A stretch of 64,000 bases of DNA, from the NCBI GenBank assembly GCA_963728125.1, contig CAVSIZ010000005.1, forward strand, positions 62,001 to 126,000, read 5' to 3'. Made by a program: the position numbers and the translations under genes. The notes below the pieces were generated by a model. That model worked only from the letters and a program-made list of their open reading frames with translations. It made no database searches and was not told where the DNA came from. Shown here piece by piece: positions 1-7,501 of the stretch. The DNA comes from CAWDCV01 sp963728125. GTDB taxonomy: Bacteria; Actinomycetota; Actinomycetes; CAWDCV01. The number at the start of each line of letters is the position of its first letter. Positions within the stretch are counted from its first letter, which is position 1.

Positions 1-2
1 TT

Positions 3-593
3 ACCGATCGCGTGCTTGAGCGGTTTCCCCGCGCACGCGTCGTCGGGCTGGACATCGACCCGGCGCTGCTGGCGCTGAACCGTGCCGCTCACGACACAGA
101 TTCTCGCGTCACCGTCGTCGAGGCCAACCTGTCCACGCCTGCATGGCTGCAGGCGCTTGCCGACGAGACCTTCGACGCCGTCCTGACCGCCACCGCGCTG
201 CATTGGCTGCCGGCCGAGCGAGTTCGTCGGCTGTACGCCGAGGTGTCGACGGTGCTGCGTCCCGAGGGTGTCTTCTGCAACGCCGACCACATGCCGTCAG
301 AATCGAGCCCGCTGCGAAAGCGCATCGGTGACTACGTTGCTACTCGGCAGCGTGAGACCTTCGCACAGCCCACAGCGCTCGACTGGATGTCCTGGTGGGA
401 GGCGCTCGGTGCTGAGCCGGAGTTCGCTGCGCTCGTCGCGCGACGCAACGAATTGTTCGGTGGCGAGGGCCACCCTGCCGAAGAGACTCCCGACGCCGAG
501 TGGCATCTGCAGTCACTGCGTGACGGCGGCTTTATCGATGCTGCAGTCGTGTGGCGTCGTTACGACGACGCCGTCGTCGCCGGTCTGCGCTAG
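3..593 (+). CDS. class I SAM-dependent methyltransferase, N-terminus cut by window edge
   Basis: The frame is open to the left edge of the window, so the 5' end of this gene is missing; a GTG at 12 is only an internal codon. The visible part starts inside the Rossmann fold. VVGLDIDPALLALN is the acidic strand-2 loop that binds the ribose of S-adenosylmethionine, and FDAVLTATALHWL is the motif after strand 4. The layout resembles trans-aconitate methyltransferase-like and other small-molecule methyltransferases, but the substrate cannot be read from the sequence. The gene converges on the ABC operon, and the two stop codons share the tetranucleotide CTAG at 590-593. Family confident, substrate unknown. 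Confidence 0.85.
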   Translation, partial: TDRVLERFPRARVVGLDIDPALLALNRAAHDTDSRVTVVEANLSTPAWLQALADETFDAVLTATALHWLPAERVRRLYAEVSTVLRPEGVFCNADHMPSESSPLRKRIGDYVATRQRETFAQPTALDWMSWWEALGAEPEFAALVARRNELFGGEGHPAEETPDAEWHLQSLRDGGFIDAAVVWRRYDDAVVAGLR

Positions 594-1354
594 AGCACGT
601 TGGCCAGAAACGCCTTCGTGCGCGGGTGCTGCGGATCCGTCAGCACCTGTCGCGGGTGACCCGCCTCGACGACGACGCCGCCATCCATGAAGACCAGCGC
701 ATCGCCGACTTCGCGAGCGAAGCCCATCTCGTGGGTGACGACCACCATCGTCATGCCGTCGACAGCGAGCTGCCGCATGACGTCGAGCACCTCACCCACG
801 AGCTCCGGGTCGAGCGCCGACGTGGGCTCGTCGAACAGCATCAGCTTCGGCTGCATGGCGAGTGCGCGGGCTATCGCCACGCGTTGCTGCTGACCGCCGG
901 ATAGCTGGTTCGGGTATGTCCGCATCTTCTGCGCGAGCCCGACCCGATCCAGCAGCTTCTCGGCCCGCTCACGTACCGCGCTCTTTCCTTCTCGCTTCAC
1001 CCGGACGGGGGCCTCGCAGACGTTCTCCAGCGCCGTCATGTGCGGGAACAGGTTGAACTGCTGGAAGACCATGCCGATCTCGGCGCGCTTGCGACACACC
1101 TCGCGGTCGCGCAGCTCGTACAGCTTGTCGCCGTGCTGGCGATAGCCGACCAGCTCCCCGTCGACGTACAGCTTCCCGGCGGTGACCTTTTCCAGATGGT
1201 TGATGCAGCGCAGGAACGTCGACTTGCCAGAGCCGGAGGGACCGACGATGCACATGACCTCACCCGGCTGAACCTCGAGGTCGATGCCCTTGAGCACCTC
1301 GAGATGGCCGAACGTCTTGTGGACGCCTTCGGAGCGGACCATCGGCTCCGTCAT
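590..1354 (-). CDS. polar amino-acid ABC transporter, ATP-binding subunit
   Basis: This 254-residue protein is a GlnQ/HisP-type ATPase that powers uptake of a polar amino acid at the inner face of the membrane. Walker A GPSGSGKST lies at about 38-46, the Q-loop VFQQFNLFPH at about 97-106, the signature LSGGQQQ at 151-157, Walker B LMLFDEP at 171-177 and the switch histidine at about 208. The open frame runs far upstream, but the chosen ATG at 1354 overlaps the stop of the permease gene by one base (TGATG) and the family alignment begins directly after it. It is the last gene of a three-gene operon of binding protein, permease and ATPase. Length is normal for the family. Substrate specificity (Glu, Gln, Asp, Arg or another) cannot be assigned. 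Confidence 0.95.
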   Translation of the reverse strand: MTEPMVRSEGVHKTFGHLEVLKGIDLEVQPGEVMCIVGPSGSGKSTFLRCINHLEKVTAGKLYVDGELVGYRQHGDKLYELRDREVCRKRAEIGMVFQQFNLFPHMTALENVCEAPVRVKREGKSAVRERAEKLLDRVGLAQKMRTYPNQLSGGQQQRVAIARALAMQPKLMLFDEPTSALDPELVGEVLDVMRQLAVDGMTMVVVTHEMGFAREVGDALVFMDGGVVVEAGHPRQVLTDPQHPRTKAFLANVL

Positions 1355-2301
1355 CAGTGGCCCACCCCTCCTCCTGGCACCGGCGCGGTCTTCATCTTGG
1401 TAGCTGCACTCACGCCGCGTGAGAAGCGCTTCTCCAGGAAGTATTGCCCGATTAGCAAGATGCTGCTGAGCGCGAGGTACCACAAACACGCGGCCACCAG
1501 CATCGGGAACACCTGGAACGTTCGATTGCCGACCGACTGCAGCTGATAGAAGAGCTCGTTCGTCACCGGTACGAACGCGAGCAGGGAAGTGTCCTTGAGC
1601 ATCGCGATGGTCTCGTTGCCGGTCGGGGGAACGATGACCCTCATGGCCTGGGGAAGCACGATGCGCCGCATCGTGAGCGGTCGGCTCATTCCCAGCGCTG
1701 ACGCGGCCTCGGCCTGACCGGGACTGATCGATCCGATACCGGCACGCACGATCTCGGCCATGTACGCGCCTTCGGACAGCGCCAGGCCGAGCAGGCCGGC
1801 CACGAAACCGGTCAGCAACGTGCGGGCACTGACGCCGAACAGCTCGCCGTTGAGCTCGAAGCCGAACAGGTTTCCGATCTGCGCGTCGAACGGAAGACCG
1901 AAGGAGTAGCGCTCGTACAGGATGCCGAGATTGCCGAAGAGCACCAGCAGCACCACGCGGGGCACAGCCCGGAAGAACCACGTGTAGACCCACGCGACGC
2001 TTGACAGCACGGGGTTCGGCGAGAGCCGCATGACCGCGACGACGACTCCGATGATGATGCCGAGCGCCATCGCCAGGACGGTCATGATGAGGACCGTTCG
2101 TACGCCCCTCAAGACCGGCGGCGTGAACATGTTGTCCAACATGAAGCCCCAGTTGAAGGCGTCGTTGGTCACCAACATGTGCACGAACATCGCGGCGAGA
2201 ACGGCCAGTACTGCTACAGCCACCCATCGACCGGGATGCCGGACCGGCACCGCCTTGACCGCGTCAGGCGGTGCCGGCCGGACCGGCGTCTCCGTCGTCA
2301 T
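1354..2301 (-). CDS. polar amino-acid ABC transporter, permease subunit
   Basis: This 315-residue integral membrane permease is of the HisM/GlnP type. Hydrophobic segments start at about residues 27, 67, 103, 165, 230 and 270. The cytoplasmic EAA loop, which docks the ATPase, is at about 178-225 (RAGIGSISPGQAEAASALGM). The protein is longer than the minimal 220-residue members because an extra periplasmic stretch lies between the second and third segments, as in GltK/GlnP-type permeases. A single permease gene implies a homodimer. It is cotranscribed with the lipoprotein gene (22 bp upstream) and overlaps the ATPase gene by one base. Confidence 0.95.
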   Translation of the reverse strand: MTTETPVRPAPPDAVKAVPVRHPGRWVAVAVLAVLAAMFVHMLVTNDAFNWGFMLDNMFTPPVLRGVRTVLIMTVLAMALGIIIGVVVAVMRLSPNPVLSSVAWVYTWFFRAVPRVVLLVLFGNLGILYERYSFGLPFDAQIGNLFGFELNGELFGVSARTLLTGFVAGLLGLALSEGAYMAEIVRAGIGSISPGQAEAASALGMSRPLTMRRIVLPQAMRVIVPPTGNETIAMLKDTSLLAFVPVTNELFYQLQSVGNRTFQVFPMLVAACLWYLALSSILLIGQYFLEKRFSRGVSAATKMKTAPVPGGGVGH

Positions 2302-2323
2302 CGAGGTTTCATTTCAGACAAAG

Positions 2324-3241
2324 TCACACACTGGGGTTGACCTGCGGGTCGTCAATCGCACCATCGCCCACTCCGTACTCGTCAAGGATCTCTGCGTAGG
2401 TGCCGTCCTCGATGAGGGCTGCCAACGCGTCGGCGATGGCCTGCCCGAAGTCGCCCTGATCCTTCTCGATCACGTAGCCGTATGGCGCCGCGTCGTAGAT
2501 CTCGCCGAGCAGCTCGAGCTGACCGTTGGTCTGCTGTACCGCGTACGCCATGACCGGGGAGTCAGCCAGCACCGCATCGTCCTTGCCCGAGACGACGGCC
2601 GCGGTGGCCTGGTCCTGCGCCTGGTAGGGCTCGATGGTGATCTCGGGCTGACCCGCGCCGGTGCACGCCTGGTTGCGGACCGGGAGATCGTCGGTTTCCT
2701 GGACGGTTCCGGTCTGCACGGCGACCTTCTTGCCACAGGCGGCATCCGGCTCGACGCCGGAGGGGTTGCCTGACTTGACGGCCCACTGAGTGCCGGCGCT
2801 GAAGTAGCTCACCATGTCGACCGTTTCGAGACGCTCGGCGTTGATGGTGAACGACGAGACGCCGATCTCGTACTTGGCGGATCCGACACCGGGGATGATG
2901 TCGCTGAAGTCAGACGCGACCCACTCGGTGTCGAGCCCGAGCTTGGCCGCTACGGCGTTGAACAGGTCGACGTCGAAGCCGATGACGGTCGAGCCGTCGG
3001 TGTCGAGGAACTCATTCGGTGCGTAGGTCGGGTCGGTGCCGATGGTGATGGTGCCGTCCTCGGAGATCTCGTCAGGAACCAGATCGGCGAGTGCTTGGTC
3101 GACTTGGGACGTCCCCTCCTCACCGGCGTCCGTTTGCGTGCCGGCGTCATCATCTGATCCGCACGCAGCGAGGGTAAGAGCGGCCAGGGCCAGCCCCACC
3201 ACGGCGGTGGAGCGGCGTTGGCGGTTGAAACGGGGGAGCAC
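2324..3241 (-). CDS. amino-acid ABC transporter substrate-binding lipoprotein
   Basis: This 305-residue protein belongs to the solute-binding protein family 3 and captures the amino acid outside the membrane. The signal peptide has RRST before a hydrophobic core and ends in the lipobox LTLAAC, with the lipidated cysteine at about 27. A flexible Asp/Gly/Thr stretch follows. The mature part contains the family phrases IGTDPTYAPNEF and GFDVDLFNAVAAKLG. The start is set at the GTG at 3241 because AGGAGG lies five bases upstream; in-frame ATGs at 3268 and 3304 lack this and would put charged residues before the signal peptide. First gene of the operon; its promoter must lie in the 140-bp gap towards the divergent reductase gene. 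Confidence 0.93.
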   Translation of the reverse strand: MLPRFNRQRRSTAVVGLALAALTLAACGSDDDAGTQTDAGEEGTSQVDQALADLVPDEISEDGTITIGTDPTYAPNEFLDTDGSTVIGFDVDLFNAVAAKLGLDTEWVASDFSDIIPGVGSAKYEIGVSSFTINAERLETVDMVSYFSAGTQWAVKSGNPSGVEPDAACGKKVAVQTGTVQETDDLPVRNQACTGAGQPEITIEPYQAQDQATAAVVSGKDDAVLADSPVMAYAVQQTNGQLELLGEIYDAAPYGYVIEKDQGDFGQAIADALAALIEDGTYAEILDEYGVGDGAIDDPQVNPSV

Positions 3242-3370
3242 GGCGTCCTCCTGCAAGGTGTGGAGCATGGCTCGATCTGCGGTGCTGTGCGGGCATCCTG
3301 CCACCGGGTCCGAAGAATCGGTCGCGCACTCGGGTCAAAATCGCATAACGGAGCGCCTGCTCGCCGTCGC

Positions 3371-3376
3371 TAGAGT
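3371..3376 (+). promoter_or_regulatory. candidate -10 box TAGAGT of a leaderless transcript
   Basis: TAGAGT ends six bases before an ATG at 3383. This spacing puts the transcription start on the ATG, as in leaderless actinobacterial mRNAs. The ATG is out of frame with the reductase reading frame, which supports the idea of a frameshift just downstream in the C5 run at 3422-3426. No convincing -35 box is visible. Confidence 0.45.
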
Positions 3377-3395
3377 CCGCACATGCTCGCGGTGA

Positions 3396-4352
3396 GTGCG
3401 GTCCGTATTGACAGCGATCGACCCCCTGTCAGGGCTCGACATCGCTCCGCGAGGTGAGCCTGACGTTCCGGTCGGCTGGACCACCGTGACGGTTCGCGCG
3501 GCCGCGCTCAACCATCACGACCTGTGGACGTTGCGCGGGGTCGGCATCACCGAGGAGCAGCTGCCCATCGTGCTCGGCTGCGACGCTGCTGGGCTCGACG
3601 CAGCAGGCAACGAGGTCATCGTCCATGCGGTGATTGGTGACCCGGATGCCGGAGACGGCGACGAGACGCTTGACCCGCGCCGCTCGCTGCTGTCCGAACG
3701 CCACGACGGGACCTTCGCCGAGCGGGTCGCTGTGCCGCAGCGCAACCTCGTCGCGAAGCCACCGCAGCTGTCCTTCGAGGAGGCAGCGTGCCTGCCGACG
3801 GCGTGGCTCACGGCGTACCGGATGCTCTTCGTGAAGTCAGGCGTACGGCCTGGCGGCACCGTGCTCGTCCAGGGCGCCAGCGGGGGAGTGGCCACCGCCG
3901 GCATCGTTCTGGCGCGCGCTGGCGGGTTTCGCGTGTGGGTGACCAGCCGCGACGAGAGCAAGCGTGCGCAGGCGCTCGATCTGGGCGCCGATGCGGCATT
4001 CGAGCCGGGGGCGCGGCTGCCCGAGCGCGTCGATGCCGTGCTGGAGACGGTCGGCGCCGCGACCTGGAGTCACTCCCTCAAAGCACTGCGACCGGGTGGG
4101 CGGATCGTCGTTGCCGGCGCGACGAGTGGACCGGCTCCGCCGGCGGAGCTCAACCGGATCTTCTTCCAGCAGCTGTCCGTCGTCGGGTCCACGATGGGGA
4201 CGCGCAGCGAGCTCGCGGCGCTCGCGCAGCTGTGCGTCACCCGCGGCGTGCGGCCGATCATCGATCGAGTGGTGCCGCTCGCCGACGCGCGAGAAGGCTT
4301 CGCCGCCCTGGAGCGTGGCGACGTCTTCGGCAAGGTCGTCTTCACCACCTAG
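3396..4352 (+). CDS. zinc-free medium-chain dehydrogenase/reductase (quinone oxidoreductase-like)
   Basis: The protein is an alcohol-dehydrogenase-fold reductase with a GroES-like N-terminal half (AAALNHHDLWTLRGVGI) and a Rossmann half with the NAD(P)H site VLVQGASGGVATAG at about 155-168. The cysteine cluster that binds structural zinc in classical alcohol dehydrogenases is absent, so it is probably an NADPH reductase rather than a zinc alcohol dehydrogenase; the substrate is unknown. The intact frame can start at the GTG at 3396. However, the ATG at 3383 reads MLAVSAVRIDSDRP, which looks like the natural N-terminus of this subgroup, and rejoins the main frame if the C5 run at 3422-3426 has one C too many. 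The true start is therefore probably 3383. The stop shares CTAG with the convergent padR-like gene. Confidence 0.85.
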   Translation: MRSVLTAIDPLSGLDIAPRGEPDVPVGWTTVTVRAAALNHHDLWTLRGVGITEEQLPIVLGCDAAGLDAAGNEVIVHAVIGDPDAGDGDETLDPRRSLLSERHDGTFAERVAVPQRNLVAKPPQLSFEEAACLPTAWLTAYRMLFVKSGVRPGGTVLVQGASGGVATAGIVLARAGGFRVWVTSRDESKRAQALDLGADAAFEPGARLPERVDAVLETVGAATWSHSLKALRPGGRIVVAGATSGPAPPAELNRIFFQQLSVVGSTMGTRSELAALAQLCVTRGVRPIIDRVVPLADAREGFAALERGDVFGKVVFTT

Positions 4353-5086
4353 CCAGGTGGGGACGGCGGCTGCTCCTTGTCGTCGGCGTCCGAGCGCAGG
4401 GCTCGCCGCAGCCGCTCCAGCGCGTCGTCGAGAACTTGTGCGGCGGCGTCGACCGCGTCGCGTTCGATCGGCGCGCGCGCTGCTGCGCGGCGAATCTCGC
4501 CGGACAGTCGTTCGAGGCCGCGGTCGAGCGCGCGCACCGCTGACGCAGCGGGATCGGAGCGCCGGTCGAATGTCGTCGCGTCCTTCCAGACGTCGCGGGC
4601 GGCTCGCTGCCAGGTGTCGCGCAGGGCGTCGCGCCAGTCCTCCGTCGCGTTCTCACGGTCGCGGGGTTGGCCCTCCCGAGCGTTGTGCCGCTGTTCACGG
4701 CGCAGCTCTCGGGCAGCGCCGCGCAGTTCCTCGCGCAGATCCCGAGCGCTGCGATGAACGTCCTCGCGGACATCTCGCGCGCGGTCACGTACGGACTGGG
4801 CGATGTCGTCTTCGACCTCGTCGAGCTCGTGCGCGCGACGGGCGAGTTCCTCCTCGCCAGCCTCGGTGAGACGGAACACCTTGCGACCGGCGTCGAGATC
4901 GTGCGTCACCAGCCCCTCGGCCTCGAGCCGCGCGAGCCGCGGATAGATCGTCCCGGCGGACGGCGCGTACGTGCCGAGGAAGCGGTCCTCGAGGAGGCGG
5001 ATCAGCTCGTATCCGTGGCGGGGCTGCTCGTGCAGCAGGTGCAGCAGATAGAGACGGAGCCGGCCGTGCGAGAAGACAGGTGTCAT
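4349..5086 (-). CDS. PadR-family regulator with a long charged C-terminal extension
   Basis: Residues 1-75 form a PadR-type winged helix (LYLLHLLHEQPRHGYELIRL, then SAGTIYPRLARLEAEGLVTH), the DNA-binding part of regulators that usually repress their own operon. Ordinary PadR proteins are about 110-180 residues; this one has 245. The rest is helical and very rich in Arg, Glu and Asp, with repeated R-D-x-R-E patterns at about 85-150 that suggest a coiled coil. The ATG at 5086 has GGAGG seven bases upstream and overlaps the stop of the DUF4097 gene as ATGA, so the two genes form one operon with the regulator second. The likely operator lies upstream of the first gene at 5975-6018. Confidence 0.88.
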   Translation of the reverse strand: MTPVFSHGRLRLYLLHLLHEQPRHGYELIRLLEDRFLGTYAPSAGTIYPRLARLEAEGLVTHDLDAGRKVFRLTEAGEEELARRAHELDEVEDDIAQSVRDRARDVREDVHRSARDLREELRGAARELRREQRHNAREGQPRDRENATEDWRDALRDTWQRAARDVWKDATTFDRRSDPAASAVRALDRGLERLSGEIRRAAARAPIERDAVDAAAQVLDDALERLRRALRSDADDKEQPPSPPG

Positions 5087-5949
5087 GAGCCGGCCTCCGG
5101 ACGTGAGCACACAACCGGAGCGGAGCAGACGGAGGCCGGCGGGGTAACAGTCATGCGTGCGCTCCGGAGAGGAGTGCGATGTCGCCGGAGACCGTACGGC
5201 CCCGGAGGCGACACACCGCCGGTGCCGAGCCGGCCGGTCAACGTCATCCGGCCCGGTCGCCGCGTGAGCTGCAGGCCCTCATGCGACGAGCGCAGATCGC
5301 CCGACGTCGAGGTCAGGCTGACTTCCAGCGATGGCTCGGCCGGCAGCCGTACGGCGATGTCACCGGACACGCTGTCGAGCGACATCGACGCATCGGCTGC
5401 CGGATCCACGTCAAGCGTCACGGTGCCCGACACGGTGCGCGCCTTCAGGTTGCCGGTCCGGCCGCCCACCACGGTGAGGTCGCCGGAGACGGTCGTGAAG
5501 GACAGGTCGCCGTCGAGCGACAGCGTCTCCACGCTCCCGGACACGGTCTCGGCCTCGACCGAGCCAGCGATGCCGTCGAGGGTGACGGGCCCGGACACGC
5601 TGCGGGCCGACGTCGCGGCCCGGATGCCGGTGACCGTCGCGGCCGCTGAGACCACGCCGAGCTCGACCGCGCAGTCGGGCGGAACCGCGATCGACACGGT
5701 GGCGCGGCGATGCTCTTGGCGAAGCCAGCCGAGGAGAGTCGCCCAGACCACGTCGTCGTATCCGACGGTGAGGACGCCGTCCTCGATGAGCACGGTGACC
5801 GGGAGGCCTTCCACGTCGGTCACCTCGACGCGGGCCGGTCCGGTGCTCGCCACCACGTCGACCGAGCCGGCCACGAGCCGGACTCGGAGCCGGGAGACCG
5901 GCTCGTCCAGTTCGATCGTCGCAGAATCTTCGATCGTCCACGTCGCCAT
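5083..5949 (-). CDS. DUF4097 family beta-repeat protein
   Basis: This 288-residue protein consists mainly of short repeated beta strands in which the tripeptide VSG recurs about every 18-20 residues (ATSARSVSGPVTLDG, AETVSGSVETLSL, TTVSGDLTVVGG, ARTVSGTVTLDV, DSVSGDIAVRLP). This is the hallmark of DUF4097, a right-handed beta-solenoid also called a putative adhesin. No signal peptide or membrane segment is visible, so a cytoplasmic location is likely. Its molecular role is unknown; it is often encoded next to PadR regulators, as here. The ATG at 5949 (MATWTIED) has GGAGG nine bases upstream and is preferred over an in-frame start at 5976, which would fall inside the predicted operator. Confidence 0.85.
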   Translation of the reverse strand: MATWTIEDSATIELDEPVSRLRVRLVAGSVDVVASTGPARVEVTDVEGLPVTVLIEDGVLTVGYDDVVWATLLGWLRQEHRRATVSIAVPPDCAVELGVVSAAATVTGIRAATSARSVSGPVTLDGIAGSVEAETVSGSVETLSLDGDLSFTTVSGDLTVVGGRTGNLKARTVSGTVTLDVDPAADASMSLDSVSGDIAVRLPAEPSLEVSLTSTSGDLRSSHEGLQLTRRPGRMTLTGRLGTGGVSPPGPYGLRRHRTPLRSARMTVTPPASVCSAPVVCSRPEAGS

Positions 5950-5974
5950 GACCGCCACCCTCCGCGCCGTCCAC

Positions 5975-6018
5975 AACGCGATACATCGCGTTCTTGGAAG
6001 AACACGTTATATCGCGTC
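5975..6018 (-). promoter_or_regulatory. twin-palindrome operator and promoter of the DUF4097-padR operon
   Basis: AACGCGATACATCGCGTT at 5975-5992 is an 18-bp palindrome with only the central pair mismatched. A second, weaker copy reads AACACGTTATATCGCGTC at 6001-6018. The centres are 26 bp apart, two and a half helical turns. On the minus strand the second copy contains TATAAC, a good -10 box, with TAGACA 15 bp upstream as a possible -35. The overlap of palindromes and promoter fits autorepression by the PadR-like protein; this last step is inference. Confidence 0.6.
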
Positions 6019-6055
6019 GTGATGGCTGTCTAGGGCGGATGGGCGTGCTGGAGAG

Positions 6056-7250
6056 TTACGCGGGCGGTGCGATCTTGACGACCTGACCGTCGCTGGGGAA
6101 GTAGCCGAAGTTGGAGACGTAGATCGTCCCGTCGTCAGCCACGGCAACGCTGGTGGGAGACACGAGACCCTCGCTCGCGATGACCTCGGGCTCGTCGGCA
6201 CCAGGTGCGAACCGGAGCAGTGACCCGGTGAGGTTGTTCGACAGCAGGCCCTCGTCCTGCACCTGCAGCACGTAGAGGTTGCCGTGCCGGTCGAACGTCA
6301 GGTCGATGACCGTGGTCAGGCCGTCGCGATAGACCTGCGGCTCGCCACCGAAGCGGGGGACCCGCCAGATGCGCGCGGTGCCCGGCGCCCACGGGAAAGC
6401 CAGTCAGCTCGCCGACGTAGTACGCGCCGTCGGGGCCGATCACGACCGACGTCGGCACCGACTGCGCGTTCACGGTCGGCGAGCCACCGGGGAACGGGTT
6501 CGGGACCTCGCGGGTCGGGAAGACGGCGAGCGTTTCGATGTAACCGAAGGGTCCGTACCGCAGCAGGGTGTTCGCCGCCGCGTCCGTCGTTGCACCGAAG
6601 AGGCCGCCGAAGAAGCCGGGGTTGTCGAGGATCCCGTACGGATTGCTCTCGATGTTCGGCGTTCCGTCGTTGTTGAGGTCGCCGTCGACGTTGCGGGCAT
6701 CCTCGTACGCCAGGAAGTCGGCGACGATGCGCGTGCGGTCGGCGTTGCCGCCACCGCCAACCCGGACCACGGTGCCCAGAAGCGTGCTGAACTCGGGTCG
6801 GAGCTCCAACGCCGACTTGTCGACGTCAAGCGGCCCGCCGCTGATCGTCACCTGGAACTTCCCCGACCCGACGGTGGTGACGTCGTTCGGACCGAGCGCG
6901 AAGAAGCCCTCGCGTCCGGCGAATGACGGCAGGGCGGGAACGACCTCCACGCCATCGGACACGCGCGTGACCGAGCCGGTGAGCCCGAAGCAGAGGTCGC
7001 CGCCGGCATGCCCACCTTGCGGTGGGAGGTCCCGACAGTCGTCGCCACCTCGGCCACCTTCGACGACATACACGGTGTCGTCCTTGCCGATGGTCAATCC
7101 GCGAGGGTTGTCCAGACCCTCGGTGACGACCTCCAGCACCGGCGCGGGAGGAGCCGCTGGCGACGCCAGGGCGGGCAACGCGGGCACGAGAAGTGCGGGC
7201 AGCGCGAGGCCTGCGGTGACGACGAGCCGGCGGACAGGACTCGAGGACAT
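6056..7250 (-). pseudogene. ScyD/ScyE-like secreted beta-propeller protein, frameshifted
   Basis: The gene would encode a secreted protein of about 397 residues. The signal peptide runs from MSSSPVRRLVV through a hydrophobic core to ALASPA at about residue 30. Propeller-like repeats follow (GLDNPRGLTIGKDDTVYVVE, SVPTSVVIGPDGAYYVGELTGF, SVAVADDGTIYVSNFG), typical of the ScyD/ScyE family, whose function outside cyanobacterial scytonemin clusters is unknown. The frame breaks at the three Cs at 6381-6383: removing one base joins YVGELTGFPVGAG directly to TARIWRVPRFGGEP and on to the C-terminal stop at 6056. The ATG at 7250 has GGAG five bases upstream. A one-base indel in a short run could be a sequencing error, so the gene may be intact in the organism. 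Confidence 0.75.
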
Positions 7251-7321
7251 GGCGGCTCCAGCCGGGAGGGGGCACGGTGTTGCCTCCCCTACGTCGCGCA
7301 AGGCGGAGCGGTTCAGGCGCT

Positions 7322-7498
7322 TCAGTCGTCCTCGTCGTCGGACCGAGCCAGCCAGGTGGCCAGTCGCTCGACCGGTACCTCGAAGTCGGGGTTGAGGTCG
7401 ACGAACGTCCGTAGCCGTTCTGCCACCCAGGCGAGAGTGACTTCCTCGTCGCCGCGGCGCTGCTCGAGTTCCTCGATTCCGCGATCGGTGAAGTACAT
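7322..7498 (-). CDS. DUF6104 family small protein
   Basis: This 58-residue acidic protein begins MYFTDRGIEELEQRRGDEEV and ends in ARSDDEDD. I recognise it as the DUF6104 family, a short conserved actinobacterial protein that is commonly encoded next to kgd. The ATG at 7498 lies three bases after the kgd stop codon, so the two are almost certainly cotranscribed and translationally linked. There is no signal peptide, membrane segment or known catalytic motif; the sequence predicts two helices and an acidic tail. Function unknown. The constant linkage with kgd suggests a role connected with the 2-oxoglutarate node, which is inference. Confidence 0.8.
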   Translation of the reverse strand: MYFTDRGIEELEQRRGDEEVTLAWVAERLRTFVDLNPDFEVPVERLATWLARSDDEDD

Positions 7499-7501
7499 CG
7501 C

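Noticed and set aside
590..2227. A 545-residue minus-strand frame starting inside the permease gene
   Set aside because: The first 290 residues are Arg/His-rich shadow sequence; the ATPase starts at 1354, where it overlaps the permease stop.
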